64,000 nucleotides of DNA from Geodermatophilus dictyosporus (GCF_900115505.1 NZ_FOWQ01000006.1:124001-188000), one strand, 5' to 3'; positions 17,231-26,613 are shown, counted from the first letter of the stretch. Translations and numbers: made by a program. Notes: a model not told the origin generated them from the sequence alone.

Positions 17231-18638
17231 GTGCCGCTGCCGCGCGCGCTGGCGCCCCTGCGCTCCCCGGCCTACCGCCGGCTGGCGGGCTCCCTCGCGC
17301 TGTCGCTGGTCGCCAACGGCTCGTGGGCGGTCACCGTCGTCTGGCAGGTCGTCGCCCTCGGCGGCGGCCCGGCGGAGCTGTCCCTGGTCAGCGGGCTGTC
17401 CGCGGCCGGGACCCTGGCCGTGGCCCTGCCCGGCGGGGTGCTGGCCGACCGCGTGCCGCAGCGGCACCTGCTGCTGGCGGTGACGCTGCTGTCGGCGGTG
17501 CCGGTGGCCGCGGTGGGCGGGCTGTCGCTGGCCGGCGTGCTGCCGCTGCCCCTGCTCGCCGTCGTCGGACTGCTCGGCGGGGTGGCGCTGGGGCTGCACC
17601 ACCCGGCCTACTCGGCGCTGGTGCCCGCGCTGCTGCCGCCGGAGCAGCTCCTCGCGGCCAACGGGCTCGAGGGGGCCGTGCGCCCGGGCGCTGTACCAGG
17701 TGGCCGGGCCCGCGGCGGCCGGGCTGCTCGTGGCCGCGCTGTCCCCGGGCGCCGCCCTGCTGGCCACCGCGGCCGCCTCGCTCGGCGCCACGCTGTGCGT
17801 CCTCCGGCTGCCGCTGCTGCCGGTGCACCGCGACGTCGCGGCCGGCCACCCCGCGGGGGCGCTGCTCGCCGACCTGCGCGAGGGCCTGGCGTTCCTGCGG
17901 CGCACCCGCTGGCTGCTGGCCACGCTGCTGTTCGGCTCGCTCGTGCTGCTGACCACCGGGCCGCTGCAGGTGCTCGCGCCCTTCGCCCTGCGGGACCGGG
18001 CCGGCGGCGGCCCGGTGCAGCACGCGCTGGTGCTGGCCGCCTTCGGCGTCGGCGGCGCGCTCAGCTCGCTGGTCGTGGCCTCCCGCCCCCTGCCGCGCCG
18101 CTACCTGACCACCGCGATGGCGCTGTGGGCGGTGGGCTGCCTGCCGCTGGCGGTGTTCGGCACCGCCGAGCGCGTCGGGCCGATGGTCGCCGCCGGGCTG
18201 GTGGCCGGCGCCGGCATCCACGGCGGCATGGTGGTCTGGGGCACGCTGCTGCAGCGGCGGGTGCCCGCGGCGCTGCTCGGCCGGGTCTCCAGCCTGGACT
18301 TCGTCGTCTCCGGCGCGCTGGCGCTGGTGTCGGTGGCGCTGACCGGGCCCCTGAGCCAGGGGGTCGGGCTGTCGGCGACCTTCCTGGTGGCCGGTCTCGC
18401 GCCGCCGGTGCTCGCCGTCCTGGTCCTGCTGGTCGCGCGGCTGCCCGCCGACGAGCGCGCCCACCCGCTGGACCGCGCCGCGCCGCGCCGTCACGGCAGG
18501 AGCGGCGGGAGGCCGCGGAGCACCGAGCGGGGCACCGAGGGGGGCACCGAGCGGGGCACGCTACGGTCGGGCGCGATGGTCCGGCGTCCAGCCTGTGGCG
18601 CCGGACCGGGCGGCCTCCGGGCCCCGGGACACGAGTGA
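17231..18638 (+). pseudogene. MFS transporter, frameshifted
   Basis: The first half (VPLPRALAPLRSPAYRRLAG to LLAANGLEGAVRP) is a standard 12-helix MFS N-terminus of the EntS type. Near 17686-17688 the run CCCGGGCG has one G too many. Removing it restores ALYQVAGPAAAG and joins the second half, which has six more helices (LASLLFGSL-like, GVGGALSSLVV, GRVSSLDFVVSG). It is a one-base frameshift in an otherwise intact gene, so it could be a sequencing error. The GTG start is preceded by AGGAAGGGGGAG; ATG at 17201 is the alternative start. A charged tail rich in repeated TERGTEG units ends the frame. Confidence 0.8.
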
Positions 18639-18645
18639 CGGTGCG

Positions 18646-19044
18646 GTGGTCGAGGACACGCGCGGACGGCGCGCGGCCAGGGGCCCCGGCGCGGGCGGGC
18701 CCGACGGCGTCCCGGCGGACGGCCCGGCCGACGGCGTCGCCGGTGACGGCCGGGTCGACGCGGCCCTGATGCGGGCGACCGAGCAGGTCCTGCGGCTGGA
18801 GGCGGACCTGGCCGCCGCCCGCGAGCAGCTGGCCGGCCTGGAGACGGCGCTGCAGAGCAACCGGCGCATCGGCATGGCCCTGGGCATCCTCATGGCACTG
18901 CGCAAGGTCGACGAGGCCGCGGCCTTCGAGCTGCTGCGCACCGTCAGCAGCCGCCGCAACCGCAAGCTGCGCCTGGTGGCCGAGGACGTGATCCGCACCG
19001 GGACGGTCGAGTGGGAGCCCCCGCCGGAGGTCGGCCGGAGCTGA
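18646..19044 (+). CDS. ANTAR-domain RNA-binding regulator
   Basis: This protein of about 132 aa has a Gly/Pro-rich N-terminus, a coiled-coil stretch (TEQVLRLEADLAAAREQLA) and a C-terminal ANTAR domain: SNRRIGMALGILMALRKV, then AAFELLRTVSSRRNRKLR. ANTAR domains bind paired RNA hairpins and cause antitermination. No receiver, PAS or GAF sensor domain is attached, so the signal input is not evident. The start is uncertain: GTG at 18595 is the alternative and would overlap the MFS gene. Confidence 0.8.
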   Translation: MVEDTRGRRAARGPGAGGPDGVPADGPADGVAGDGRVDAALMRATEQVLRLEADLAAAREQLAGLETALQSNRRIGMALGILMALRKVDEAAAFELLRTVSSRRNRKLRLVAEDVIRTGTVEWEPPPEVGRS

Positions 19045-19125
19045 GCGCGGGACCCCTTGCCGACGCCCGGACGGGGCGGGCAGGCTGGAGGCGTTCCGGG
19101 CCGGGTCGTCAGCCGGGAGGCCGCC

Positions 19126-19326
19126 GTGGAGGCGCACGTCGGGGACAGGATCGTCGTCCGTTCCACGCACCAGGGGGAGCCGGAGCGCACCGGCGTCGTC
19201 CTCGAGTGCCACGAGCCCGACGGCGGGCCGCCGTACCGGGTGCGGTGGGAGCCCGACGGGCACACCGGCCTGTTCTTCCCGGCCGGCACCGCGACCGTCG
19301 TGGAGCCCGACGCGTCCCGGGGGTGA
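19126..19326 (+). CDS. DUF1918 protein
   Basis: This 66-aa protein consists of one DUF1918 domain: VGDRIVVRSTHQGEPERTG, CHEPDGGPPYRVRW and HTGLFFPAGTATVV. The family is small, actinobacterial and of unknown function, with an SH3-like barrel. The GTG start has a GGGAGG ribosome-binding site 6 bases upstream. Confidence 0.85.
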   Translation: MEAHVGDRIVVRSTHQGEPERTGVVLECHEPDGGPPYRVRWEPDGHTGLFFPAGTATVVEPDASRG

Positions 19327-19383
19327 GCCGCCGCACCCGGCGGCGTCGCCCACCGGCCGGGTCGCACCGGCTCGACGGCGGTG

Positions 19384-21012
19384 TCAGCCCAGCTGGGCGG
19401 CGACCAGCGGCTCGAGGGTCAGCCCGGGCTTGCCGTTGCGCACCACGCCCATGACCCACTTGGTGGTGAAGAGCGCGAGCAGCTCGCCGTCGCTGCGCTG
19501 CATCACCTCGGTGCCGGAGCTGGCGGTGATGCCGGCGACCGACGCCTCGTCGGTGCGCATCGCCAGCGTGTAGGGCAGCGGCTCGAGGTGCACCGGGGCG
19601 GAGAACTCGTGCTCCATGCGGTGGGCGGCCACCTCGAACTGCATCGGGCCCACGACGGCGAACACCGGGGCCTGCTCGCCGCGCCGGTCCGACCGCAGCA
19701 CCTGGACGACTCCCTCGGACTCCAGCTGTTCGATCCCGCGGCGGAACTGCTTGTGCTTGGCGGTCTCCAGGCTGCGGACGACGGCGAAGTGCTCGGGCGC
19801 GAACGTGGTCAGCGGCGGGAAGGTGACCGGGCGCCCGGCGAAGAGCGTGTCGCCCACCCGCAGCGCCGAGGCGTTGACCAGCCCGACGACGTCGCCGGGG
19901 TAGGCGACGTCGATGCTCTCCCGCTCGCGGCCGAAGACGTGCTGGGCGTACTTGGTCGCGAAGGGACGGCCGGTCGGCCCGTGGGTGACCACCATGCCGC
20001 GCTCGAACACCCCGGAGCAGATCCGGATGTAGGCCAGCCGGTCGCGGTGGGCGGCGTCCATGCCCGACTGGACCTTGAAGACGAACGCGCTGAACGGCGC
20101 GCCGACCGGACGGGCGACCCCGTCGGTGTCGGGCCGGCCGGCCGGTGCCGGGGCCAGGTCGACGAGGACGTCGAGCAGCGCGCCGACCCCGAAGTTGGAG
20201 ACCGCGGAGGCGAAGAGCACCGGGGTGGTCACCCCGGAGAGGAACAGCTCCTGGTCGTGCCCGCCCGCGGTCGCGTCGAGCAGCTCGACCTCCTCGCGGG
20301 CCTGCGCCCAGGCGTCGGGCTCGCGGGCGGCGGCCGCGGCGGGGGAGAGGACCTCCTCGGGTGCGACCGTGGCACCCCCGGCCGTCCGGGTGTACCGGTG
20401 GTAGCTGCCGTCGCGCCGGTCGAGCACGCCGCGGAAGTCGCCGGCGATCCCCACCGGCCAGGTCAGCGGGGTGGGGGTGAGCCCGGTCCGCTCGGCGACC
20501 TCGTCCATCAGCTCGAGCGCGTCCTTGCCGGGGCGGTCCCACTTGTTCACCACGGTCACGACCGGGATGCCGCGGTGCCGGCAGACGGCGAACAGCTTCA
20601 TGGTCTGCGCCTCGAGGCCCTTCGCGGCGTCGATGAGCATGACCGCGGCGTCGACGGCGGTGAGCACCCGGTAGGTGTCCTCGGAGAAGTCGGCGTGCCC
20701 GGGGGTGTCGAGGAGGTTCACCACGGTGTCGCGGTAGGAGAACTGCAGCGCGGCCGACGTGATCGAGATCCCGCGGGCCTTCTCCATGTCCATCCAGTCC
20801 GACACCGTCCCGCGCCGCCCGGCCTTGCCGTGCACCGCGCCGGCCTGGCCGATCACCCGGGCGTGCAGGGCCAGCGCCTCGGTCAGCGTCGACTTGCCCG
20901 CGTCGGGGTGGCTGATGACGGCGAACGTCCGCCGCCGCGCGGCCTCGGCCGCCACGTCCGCCGACGCGGGGCCCGTCTCGTCCGGGCGGAGCGCGGCGTT
21001 CGTGGTCGTCAT
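19384..21012 (-). CDS. prfC: Peptide chain release factor 3
   Basis: This 542-aa translational GTPase removes RF1/RF2 from the ribosome after peptide release. The G1 motif SHPDAGKST is at about residues 34-42. G2 switch I is in the RGISITSAALQF region, G3 DTPGHADF near 102 and G4 NKWDRPGK near 155. The second and third domains follow, including GVFERGMVV and a C-terminal domain ending in LEPLVAAQLG. The length matches the family (about 530 aa). The ATG start is preceded by GGGAGA. It is monocistronic as far as visible. Confidence 0.94.
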   Translation of the reverse strand: MTTTNAALRPDETGPASADVAAEAARRRTFAVISHPDAGKSTLTEALALHARVIGQAGAVHGKAGRRGTVSDWMDMEKARGISITSAALQFSYRDTVVNLLDTPGHADFSEDTYRVLTAVDAAVMLIDAAKGLEAQTMKLFAVCRHRGIPVVTVVNKWDRPGKDALELMDEVAERTGLTPTPLTWPVGIAGDFRGVLDRRDGSYHRYTRTAGGATVAPEEVLSPAAAAAREPDAWAQAREEVELLDATAGGHDQELFLSGVTTPVLFASAVSNFGVGALLDVLVDLAPAPAGRPDTDGVARPVGAPFSAFVFKVQSGMDAAHRDRLAYIRICSGVFERGMVVTHGPTGRPFATKYAQHVFGRERESIDVAYPGDVVGLVNASALRVGDTLFAGRPVTFPPLTTFAPEHFAVVRSLETAKHKQFRRGIEQLESEGVVQVLRSDRRGEQAPVFAVVGPMQFEVAAHRMEHEFSAPVHLEPLPYTLAMRTDEASVAGITASSGTEVMQRSDGELLALFTTKWVMGVVRNGKPGLTLEPLVAAQLG

Positions 21013-21152
21013 CGGCGGATCTCCCTGGTGTGGTGCGCCCTCGCTGGTGGCCCTGCCGGCGACGTGCGCCCGGTCGGTCACGTCGTGCAACAGCCGGCGA
21101 GCGTCGCACACTCCCCGCCCCACCCGGCGGACCGGCACCAGGCTCCGGTCCG

Positions 21153-21386
21153 CTACTCGCGGACCACCCACACCTCGGCCGGGCCGCCAGGGGTGACCCG
21201 CACCTGCACGGGCTCGAAGCGCTGGTAGACGCCGAACCACCGGGGTCCGTCGTAGACGAGCAGCGAGGACGCCAGCTGCTCGGCCGGCACGTCGTCGACC
21301 TCGCCGTGGCGGGGGCCGCCCCAGTGGAGGACCCGCGGCACGGGGACACCGTCGCTAGCGCGAGGGGACGGCGGCGGGATCAGCAC
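21153..21386 (-). CDS. Small hypothetical protein
   Basis: This 77-aa protein contains RVLHWGGPRHGEVDDVPAEQL, LLVYDGPRWFGVYQRF and VQVRVTPGGPAEVWVVRE. It has no membrane segment. The GTG start overlaps the last codons of the HAD gene, so it is probably translated in the same operon. The family is not recognised. Confidence 0.6.
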   Translation of the reverse strand: MLIPPPSPRASDGVPVPRVLHWGGPRHGEVDDVPAEQLASSLLVYDGPRWFGVYQRFEPVQVRVTPGGPAEVWVVRE

Positions 21387-22120
21387 AGCAGGTCCTCCGC
21401 GTCGGCCCACGACCCGACGACCGCGGCGACGCCGATCTCACGGAGCGCCTCGGCGCGCTCCCGCCGGTCGGCGTCCGGGACGAACTGCAGGATCCCGATC
21501 GTCGGGTACCCGGCGGCCACCGCCGAGCGGGCCCCGTTCAGCGAGTCCTCGACGGCGACCGCCTCGGCCGGGCCCACCCCGAGGGTGGCGCCGGCGTACG
21601 CGTACACGGCCGGGTCGGGCTTGCTGGTCGGCTCGGTCAGCGAGTCCTCGGCGCTGAACCGGCGTCCCGGGTCGAACAGCGGGGCGAGGCCGGTGACCTC
21701 GAGGCAGGCGGCCAGCCGGGAGGAGGCGCTGGACGTGACCGCGGCCAGCGCGAACCGGCCGGACAGGCGCTCCAGCGGACCCCGGACCGCGGGGTCGGGG
21801 CGCAGGACGGTGCGCAGGTGGGCGGTGACCACGTCCTTCTCCTCGACGACCCAGTCCTCGAGGTCGGCGCGGGTGAGCTCCCGCCCGTGCGCGGTGGCCA
21901 GGTCCCCGGCAGCGGCCCGGAAGTTCTTGCCGTTGGTCATCCGCTGCAGCTCGTCGGGTGCGTAGGTGCGCCCGGCACCGAGGCCGGCGAGGAAGCGGTT
22001 GGTGACGTCGGCCGACGCCGCGTACGCCGGCTCCTCGGAGGGGAACAGGGTGCCGTCGGCGTCGCAGAGCAGGGTCGTCACGGCGGCCGGGTCCAGCGGG
22101 TGGAGCCACCCGGCGCTCAC
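21380..22120 (-). CDS. HAD-superfamily sugar-phosphate phosphatase-like hydrolase
   Basis: This 246-aa HAD hydrolase has the nucleophile motif LLCDADGTLF, a helical cap domain, motif II VTSSASS, motif III Lys in TSKPDP and motif IV VEDSLNG. The form matches the beta-phosphoglucomutase/phosphatase subgroup. The GTG start overlaps the stop of the polyol dehydrogenase gene (GTGA). The coupling suggests it acts on a phosphorylated sugar or polyol linked to that dehydrogenase. Confidence 0.88.
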   Translation of the reverse strand: MSAGWLHPLDPAAVTTLLCDADGTLFPSEEPAYAASADVTNRFLAGLGAGRTYAPDELQRMTNGKNFRAAAGDLATAHGRELTRADLEDWVVEEKDVVTAHLRTVLRPDPAVRGPLERLSGRFALAAVTSSASSRLAACLEVTGLAPLFDPGRRFSAEDSLTEPTSKPDPAVYAYAGATLGVGPAEAVAVEDSLNGARSAVAAGYPTIGILQFVPDADRRERAEALREIGVAAVVGSWADAEDLLC

Positions 22121-23634
22121 GCCGGGCCTCCGCCGGCGAGGAGCTCCTCGACGACCTCCCGCGGTCCCTGCCGGTCGAGCGCGGACAGCGCCTCCTGCAC
22201 GCAGTCGGCGAAGCGCGGGTCCTGCCCGACGTGGTCGAACACCGCCCGCTCCGCCAGCAGCGGCGCGGCGTCCCCGCCCGCCTCCTGCGCGATCGGCACC
22301 AGGTCCATCCGCGGCCCCTGCACCGGCACCTCGTCCCCGGCGTAGTCGTGGCCCCGGAGGAAGCGCAGCCAGCCCGCCACCGCCACGCACAGCAGCCGGT
22401 GCGGGCGCCCGGCCTCCATCGCGGCGCGCACCGACGGCAGCAGGTAGTTGGGGATCTTGGTCGAGCCGCGCCGGCCCAGCCGGGACAGCTGGTCGGCCAT
22501 CCGGGGGTTGGCCAGCCGGTCGATCAGCGTGGCCTGGTACTCGTCGAGGTCGACGCCGGGCACCTGCGGGAGGTGCGGCGCGATCTCCTCGGCCATGAGC
22601 CTCGTCAGGTACGCCCGGAACACCGGGTCGGCCATGACGTCGGCGGTGGTGCGGTAGCCGGCGAGGTAGCCCAGGTAGGCGATGGCGGTGTGCCCGGCGT
22701 TGAGCAGCCGGGTCTTCACGGTCTCGTACGGCGACACGTCGTCGACGAAGCGGACGCCGACCTGCTCCAGCGGCGGCCGGCCGTTGCAGAAGGAGTCCTC
22801 CACGACCCACTGCCGGAACGGCTCGGCGACCACCGGCCACCGGTCGTCGACGCCGGTCCCGGCGGCGACGGCGTCCCGGTCCTCGGGGGAGGTGTTGGGG
22901 GTGATCCGGTCGACCATGCTGCTGGGGAAGGCGACGTGCCCGTCGATCCAGTCGGCGAGGTCCCCGCCGCCGTCCCCGCCGCGCAGCCGGGCGAAGCTGA
23001 CGACCGCCGTCCGCGCCGCGGTGCCGTTGGACTGCATGTTGTCGCAGGACAGCACCGTGAACGGCGGCAGCCCGGCCTCGCGGCGCCGGTGGAGGGCCTC
23101 GACCAGGTAGCCGAAGACCGTCTCGGGCGTGCCGGGGTCCTCCAGGTCGCGGGCGACGTGCAGGTCGTCGGCGTCGAACTCGCCGGTGTGCGCGTCGATG
23201 CGGTAGCCGGTGCCGGTGATGGTCAGCGTCACCACGCGGGTGCGCTCGTCGGTCAGGACGGCGAGCACGGCCTCGGGGTCGTCGGGGGCGTAGAGGTACC
23301 GGGTCAGGGCACCGACGACGGTGGCGCGGTCGCCGTCGGCGGCCCGCTCGACCACGGTCCAGAGGCGGTCCTGGCCCGCGAGGACCTCGCCGATCTCGCG
23401 GCTGTGCAGGCCGACGCCCACCACGCCCCAGCCGGTCTCGCCGCTGCGGGCGAGCTCGTCGAGGTACACGGCCTGGTGGGCGCGGTGGAAGCCGCCGACG
23501 CCGATGTGCACGATGCCGGGGCGCAGCGCCGCGCGGTCGTAGGTGGGGACGGACACCTCGGGCGGCAGGTCGCCGAGAGTGTGGTCGGACAGGGGGACGG
23601 CGGGAGCCGCGGCCCGGGTCTGGGCAGGGGTCAT
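22117..23634 (-). CDS. Mannitol dehydrogenase-family polyol dehydrogenase
   Basis: This 505-aa long-chain polyol dehydrogenase oxidises a sugar alcohol such as mannitol or arabitol, or reduces a hexuronate, with NAD(P). The nucleotide-binding motif is VHIGVGGFHRAHQAVY at about residue 42. The family signature is KTRLLNAGHTAIAYLG, with the catalytic Lys, Asn and His. The domain order and length match MtlK/UxuB relatives. It starts a two-gene overlapping operon with the HAD hydrolase. I see no transporter or regulator nearby that would fix the substrate. Confidence 0.9.
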   Translation of the reverse strand: MTPAQTRAAAPAVPLSDHTLGDLPPEVSVPTYDRAALRPGIVHIGVGGFHRAHQAVYLDELARSGETGWGVVGVGLHSREIGEVLAGQDRLWTVVERAADGDRATVVGALTRYLYAPDDPEAVLAVLTDERTRVVTLTITGTGYRIDAHTGEFDADDLHVARDLEDPGTPETVFGYLVEALHRRREAGLPPFTVLSCDNMQSNGTAARTAVVSFARLRGGDGGGDLADWIDGHVAFPSSMVDRITPNTSPEDRDAVAAGTGVDDRWPVVAEPFRQWVVEDSFCNGRPPLEQVGVRFVDDVSPYETVKTRLLNAGHTAIAYLGYLAGYRTTADVMADPVFRAYLTRLMAEEIAPHLPQVPGVDLDEYQATLIDRLANPRMADQLSRLGRRGSTKIPNYLLPSVRAAMEAGRPHRLLCVAVAGWLRFLRGHDYAGDEVPVQGPRMDLVPIAQEAGGDAAPLLAERAVFDHVGQDPRFADCVQEALSALDRQGPREVVEELLAGGGPA

Positions 23635-24241
23635 GGGGATCTCTCGGGGAGGGGCGGGGCAACGGGACGCTGTTCACCCCGCACCGCTCCTGCACTGTGC
23701 CCAGCCACGGGCTGCCCAACCCGCGGCGGGGTGGATGTGGTGCACGTCCCGGCGGTGGGCAGGGGGCGGGGCCTCGAGCGACCGGGGACGTCCCACCTCC
23801 CCTCCGAGGCACCGTGCGCTCCTGTCCTCTCTCCGCCCATCCGGTCCCGCCCCGCGGCCGGTGCACGTCGACCTCGGGGCCTCGGCCGGCCTGCAGCTGC
23901 CCGTGGCCGCCGCCACCTGGTCACGCCGCGAGCCTGCGGCTGGCACCCCGGGCGGTCGTCGCAGAGGGCGTGTTCGAGCTCCTCCGGGCGGACGCTCCGC
24001 AGGCACCCGCGGGAGCGGCCCGGCCGGTCCCGGTGACCGCGGCCCCGCGATCATCGGGCTCGCCCTGCCGGTCCGGTGCGTTTGGTCCGCGTCCGGGTGG
24101 GCACGGGTCCCTGGCACGGCCCGGGTGCAGCACGCCGCCCGCGGACCGGGTGCGACCTCGGGTGGCAGCACGTCGTGGAGACTCTCGCGCCTCCTCCGGA
24201 TCCCTCCCCGTCAGCGGCGCAGCAGGTCGGGGAGGTGACCC
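23635..24241. other. Intergenic region between divergent genes
   Basis: These roughly 600 bases separate the minus-strand polyol dehydrogenase from the plus-strand dipeptide synthetase. Open frames here have no start with a good ribosome-binding site and no recognisable protein features. The region should hold both promoters. A strong GGGGAGGTGA ribosome-binding site for the right-hand gene ends it. Confidence 0.6.
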
Positions 24242-25990
24242 GTGGTCGCACGGCCTGACCTCCGCCGGCGGTCGGCGGCCGTTCCGACGATCACCGGTAC
24301 GCCCTGGCAGCAGCCGTCGGAGCACCAGCTGCGCGGCATGCGCACCGACGCCACCCTGGACATGGGCTGGGGCCGGCTGGTGTTCGGCCAGACGTTCACC
24401 ACCCTGTACGGCATCGTCGCCGCGCTGCACGCCGAGGAGGACGGCCGTCGCGACATCTGCATCTACCCGCCCGATCCGCAGGTGCTGGTCGGCCTGGCCC
24501 CCGATGAGCTGTTCATCGACCCCTCCTACGTGCTGCGCCTGGACCTGCACCGCTACCGGCCACGGCGGGAGCTCATCGACGACGTGTTCGTCCGGACCGT
24601 GACCTGCTCGGACGACCTCGCGGCGAGCGCGCGCCTCCACGCCGCCGCCGGCATGGTCCCCGGCGACCGCGCCACCATGTGGCGGCACCACTCCGGGCGC
24701 ACGGTCACCCACCTGGTCGCCGAGAACCGGCGCACCGGGGACGTGGTGGGTGCCGTCACCGGCGTGGACCACGTGGCGGCGTTCGGCTGCCCCGAGCGCG
24801 GCGCGAGCCTGTGGTGCCCGGCGGTCGATGGGCAGGCCGCCCCGCCAGGGACCGGGGAGGCGCTGGTGCGGGTGCTCGCCGAGCGCTACCTGGCCCGCGG
24901 GCGGGCGTATCTGGACCTGTCGGTGCTGCACGACAACGGCCCGGCGCTGGCGCTGTACCGCACGCTGGGCTTCCGTCAGGTGCCCGTGGTCTGCGTCAAG
25001 CGGAAGAACCCGATCAACGCGCCGCTGTTCGCCGCCGCCCCGCCGGGCCTGGAGGAGCTCGACGTCCACGCGCGGATCCTCGCCGACGAGGCGCTGCGCC
25101 GCGGCATCCGGGTGGAGGTCACCGACGCCGCCTTCGGCGAGCTGCGACTGACCCTGGGCGGCCGGACGGTGCTGACCCGGGAGTCGCTGTCGGAGCTGAC
25201 CACCGCGGTGGCGATGAGCCGCTGCGACGACGAGCGGGTCACCCGCCGGGTCATGGCCCGCGCCGGCGTCCGCGTCGCCCACGGTGTCGAGGTCACCGAC
25301 GGCGACGCGACGGCGGCGGAGGCGTTGCTGCGCGAGGTCGGCGAGGTCGTCGTCAAGCCCGCCCGCGGCGAGCAGGGCCGGGGCGTCACGGTCGGCGTCC
25401 GCGACCAGCCCGGTCTGCACCGCGCCCTGGATTCGGCGCGGCGGCACTGCCCCGACGTGCTCGTCGAGGAGCGCGTCCCCGGGCTGGACCTGCGCGTGGT
25501 GGTGATCGACCACCGGGTGGTCGCCGCCGCTGTCCGCCGGCCGGCCGAGATCGTCGGCGACGGCACCCGGGACGTCAGCACCCTGATCCGCGAGACCAGC
25601 CGCCGCCGTGAGCGGACCACCAGCGGGGAGTCGCGGATCCCGCTCGACGACACCACCCGTGACGTCGTCACCGCGGCCGGCTGGCGGATGGACGACGTGC
25701 CCGCGGCCGGCACCTGCATCCAGGTGCGCCGCACCGCCGACCTGCACACCGGCGGCACCATCACCGACGTCACCGACCGCCTGCACCCGACGATCGCCGA
25801 GGCCGCGGTGCGCGCCAGCCGCGCCATCGGCATCCCGGTCACCGGCCTGGACTTCCTCGTCCCCGACCTCGACGGGCCCGAGCACGTCTTCGTCGCGGCC
25901 GACGCGCGTCCCGGGCTGGCCGACCACGAGCCCCGGCCCGCCGCCGCCCGCTTCCTCGACCTGCTGTTCCCCGAGACCCGCCGCCGCTGA
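24242..25990 (+). CDS. GNAT / ATP-grasp fusion, N-acetylglutaminylglutamine synthetase-like
   Basis: This 582-aa protein has a GNAT acetyltransferase half (about residues 100-275; GTGEALVRVLAERYLARGR, then DNGPALALYRTLGF) and a C-terminal ATP-grasp half (about 285-580; VVKPARGEQGRGV, VLVEERVPGLDLRVVVI, late GLDFLVPDLDG). The layout and length match the synthetase that makes the osmolyte N-acetylglutaminylglutamine amide (TIGR03103-type). That enzyme normally sits with an AsnO-type amidotransferase and a peptidase. Neither partner is seen here. The start has a strong GGGGAGGTGA site. Confidence 0.85.
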   Translation: MVARPDLRRRSAAVPTITGTPWQQPSEHQLRGMRTDATLDMGWGRLVFGQTFTTLYGIVAALHAEEDGRRDICIYPPDPQVLVGLAPDELFIDPSYVLRLDLHRYRPRRELIDDVFVRTVTCSDDLAASARLHAAAGMVPGDRATMWRHHSGRTVTHLVAENRRTGDVVGAVTGVDHVAAFGCPERGASLWCPAVDGQAAPPGTGEALVRVLAERYLARGRAYLDLSVLHDNGPALALYRTLGFRQVPVVCVKRKNPINAPLFAAAPPGLEELDVHARILADEALRRGIRVEVTDAAFGELRLTLGGRTVLTRESLSELTTAVAMSRCDDERVTRRVMARAGVRVAHGVEVTDGDATAAEALLREVGEVVVKPARGEQGRGVTVGVRDQPGLHRALDSARRHCPDVLVEERVPGLDLRVVVIDHRVVAAAVRRPAEIVGDGTRDVSTLIRETSRRRERTTSGESRIPLDDTTRDVVTAAGWRMDDVPAAGTCIQVRRTADLHTGGTITDVTDRLHPTIAEAAVRASRAIGIPVTGLDFLVPDLDGPEHVFVAADARPGLADHEPRPAAARFLDLLFPETRRR

Positions 25991-26020
25991 CCCCGCCGTC
26001 AGGACCGACGGCCGGGGTCA
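25988..26020. terminator. Hairpin made by two convergent stop codons
   Basis: TGACCCCGCCGTC and GACGGCCGGGGTCA form a stem with one bulge around AGGACC. The outer TGA of each arm is the stop codon of one of the two convergent genes, on opposite strands. It probably terminates both. Confidence 0.65.
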
Positions 26021-26335
26021 GTCGACGACCACGACGTCCTCGGTGAAGGCGGTCGTCATCTGCGGGTCGGCGAAGTTCTCGACGTCGGCGACGGCCGCGG
26101 CGAACTCCGGCGACCCGGTCGCGGCCGCGAAGGCCTCCTGGTCGTCGAAGTACAGGCTGGCCACGCCGAGGAAGGGGGGATCACCCTCGGGGGCACCGAC
26201 GGCGTGGTGCTGCACGTACCGGCGGACGCCCGGGATCCTGCCGGCGATCGGCCCGTGTGTCTCGCGCCAGTAGCGGAGCGCCTCGCCGCGGTCCGTGCCG
26301 GGCTTCTCGTTCAGCACGATCGTCAGGTTGATCAC
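26018..26335 (-). CDS. EthD-domain protein
   Basis: This 105-aa ferredoxin-like dimeric alpha/beta barrel protein has NLTIVLNEKPGTDRGEALRYW and THGPIAGRIPGVRRYVQHH. These are the usual EthD features: the conserved HGP and the RY(V/I)Q strand. Relatives are found with monooxygenases and degradative pathways, but EthD itself has no proven reaction. I chose the GTG start because the domain begins there; further upstream the frame enters the tRNA-His region. Confidence 0.82.
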   Translation of the reverse strand: MINLTIVLNEKPGTDRGEALRYWRETHGPIAGRIPGVRRYVQHHAVGAPEGDPPFLGVASLYFDDQEAFAAATGSPEFAAAVADVENFADPQMTTAFTEDVVVVD

Positions 26336-26441
26336 GGCCGTCCCTGCCTCTCCGGGGTCCCGCCGTCCCCGGGCGCCGGGGAGGCGAGGCACCAGCGTCG
26401 CCCCGACCACCCGACCCCGTCCAGCGGAGCCGGACGAGCGA

Positions 26442-26473
26442 GAGGCCCCGGCCAGTTCCCTGACCGGGGCCTC
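26442..26473 (-). terminator. Terminator after tRNA-His
   Basis: GAGGCCCCGGCCAG and CTGACCGGGGCCTC form a 14-bp stem with one mismatch and a TTCC loop. It lies 7 bases beyond the encoded CCA of tRNA-His on the minus strand, as expected for a tRNA terminator. Confidence 0.75.
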
Positions 26474-26482
26474 CCGAGGTGG

Positions 26483-26556
26483 GGTGAGTGACGGGGCTCG
26501 AACCCGCGACACCCAGGATCACAACCTGGTGCTCTACCAGCTGAGCTACACCCACC
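26483..26556 (-). tRNA. tRNA-His (GTG)
   Basis: The minus strand gives GTGGGTG pairing with CACTCAC at the acceptor. The extra 5' G opposite C73 is the tRNA-His identity feature. The anticodon loop TTGTGAT holds GTG and the T arm has GGTTCGAGCCC. The CCA end is encoded at 26480-26482. Confidence 0.93.
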
Positions 26557-26613
26557 GCGTACCCGCCCGGAGCCTGCGGCGCCGGGGAGCAGGGACGAGG
26601 ATACCGGAGCCGG

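Noticed and set aside
23674-24171. Long minus-strand open frame between the polyol dehydrogenase and the dipeptide synthetase
   Set aside because: Pro/Arg/Gly-rich shadow of GC-rich DNA without a start signal or protein-like pattern.
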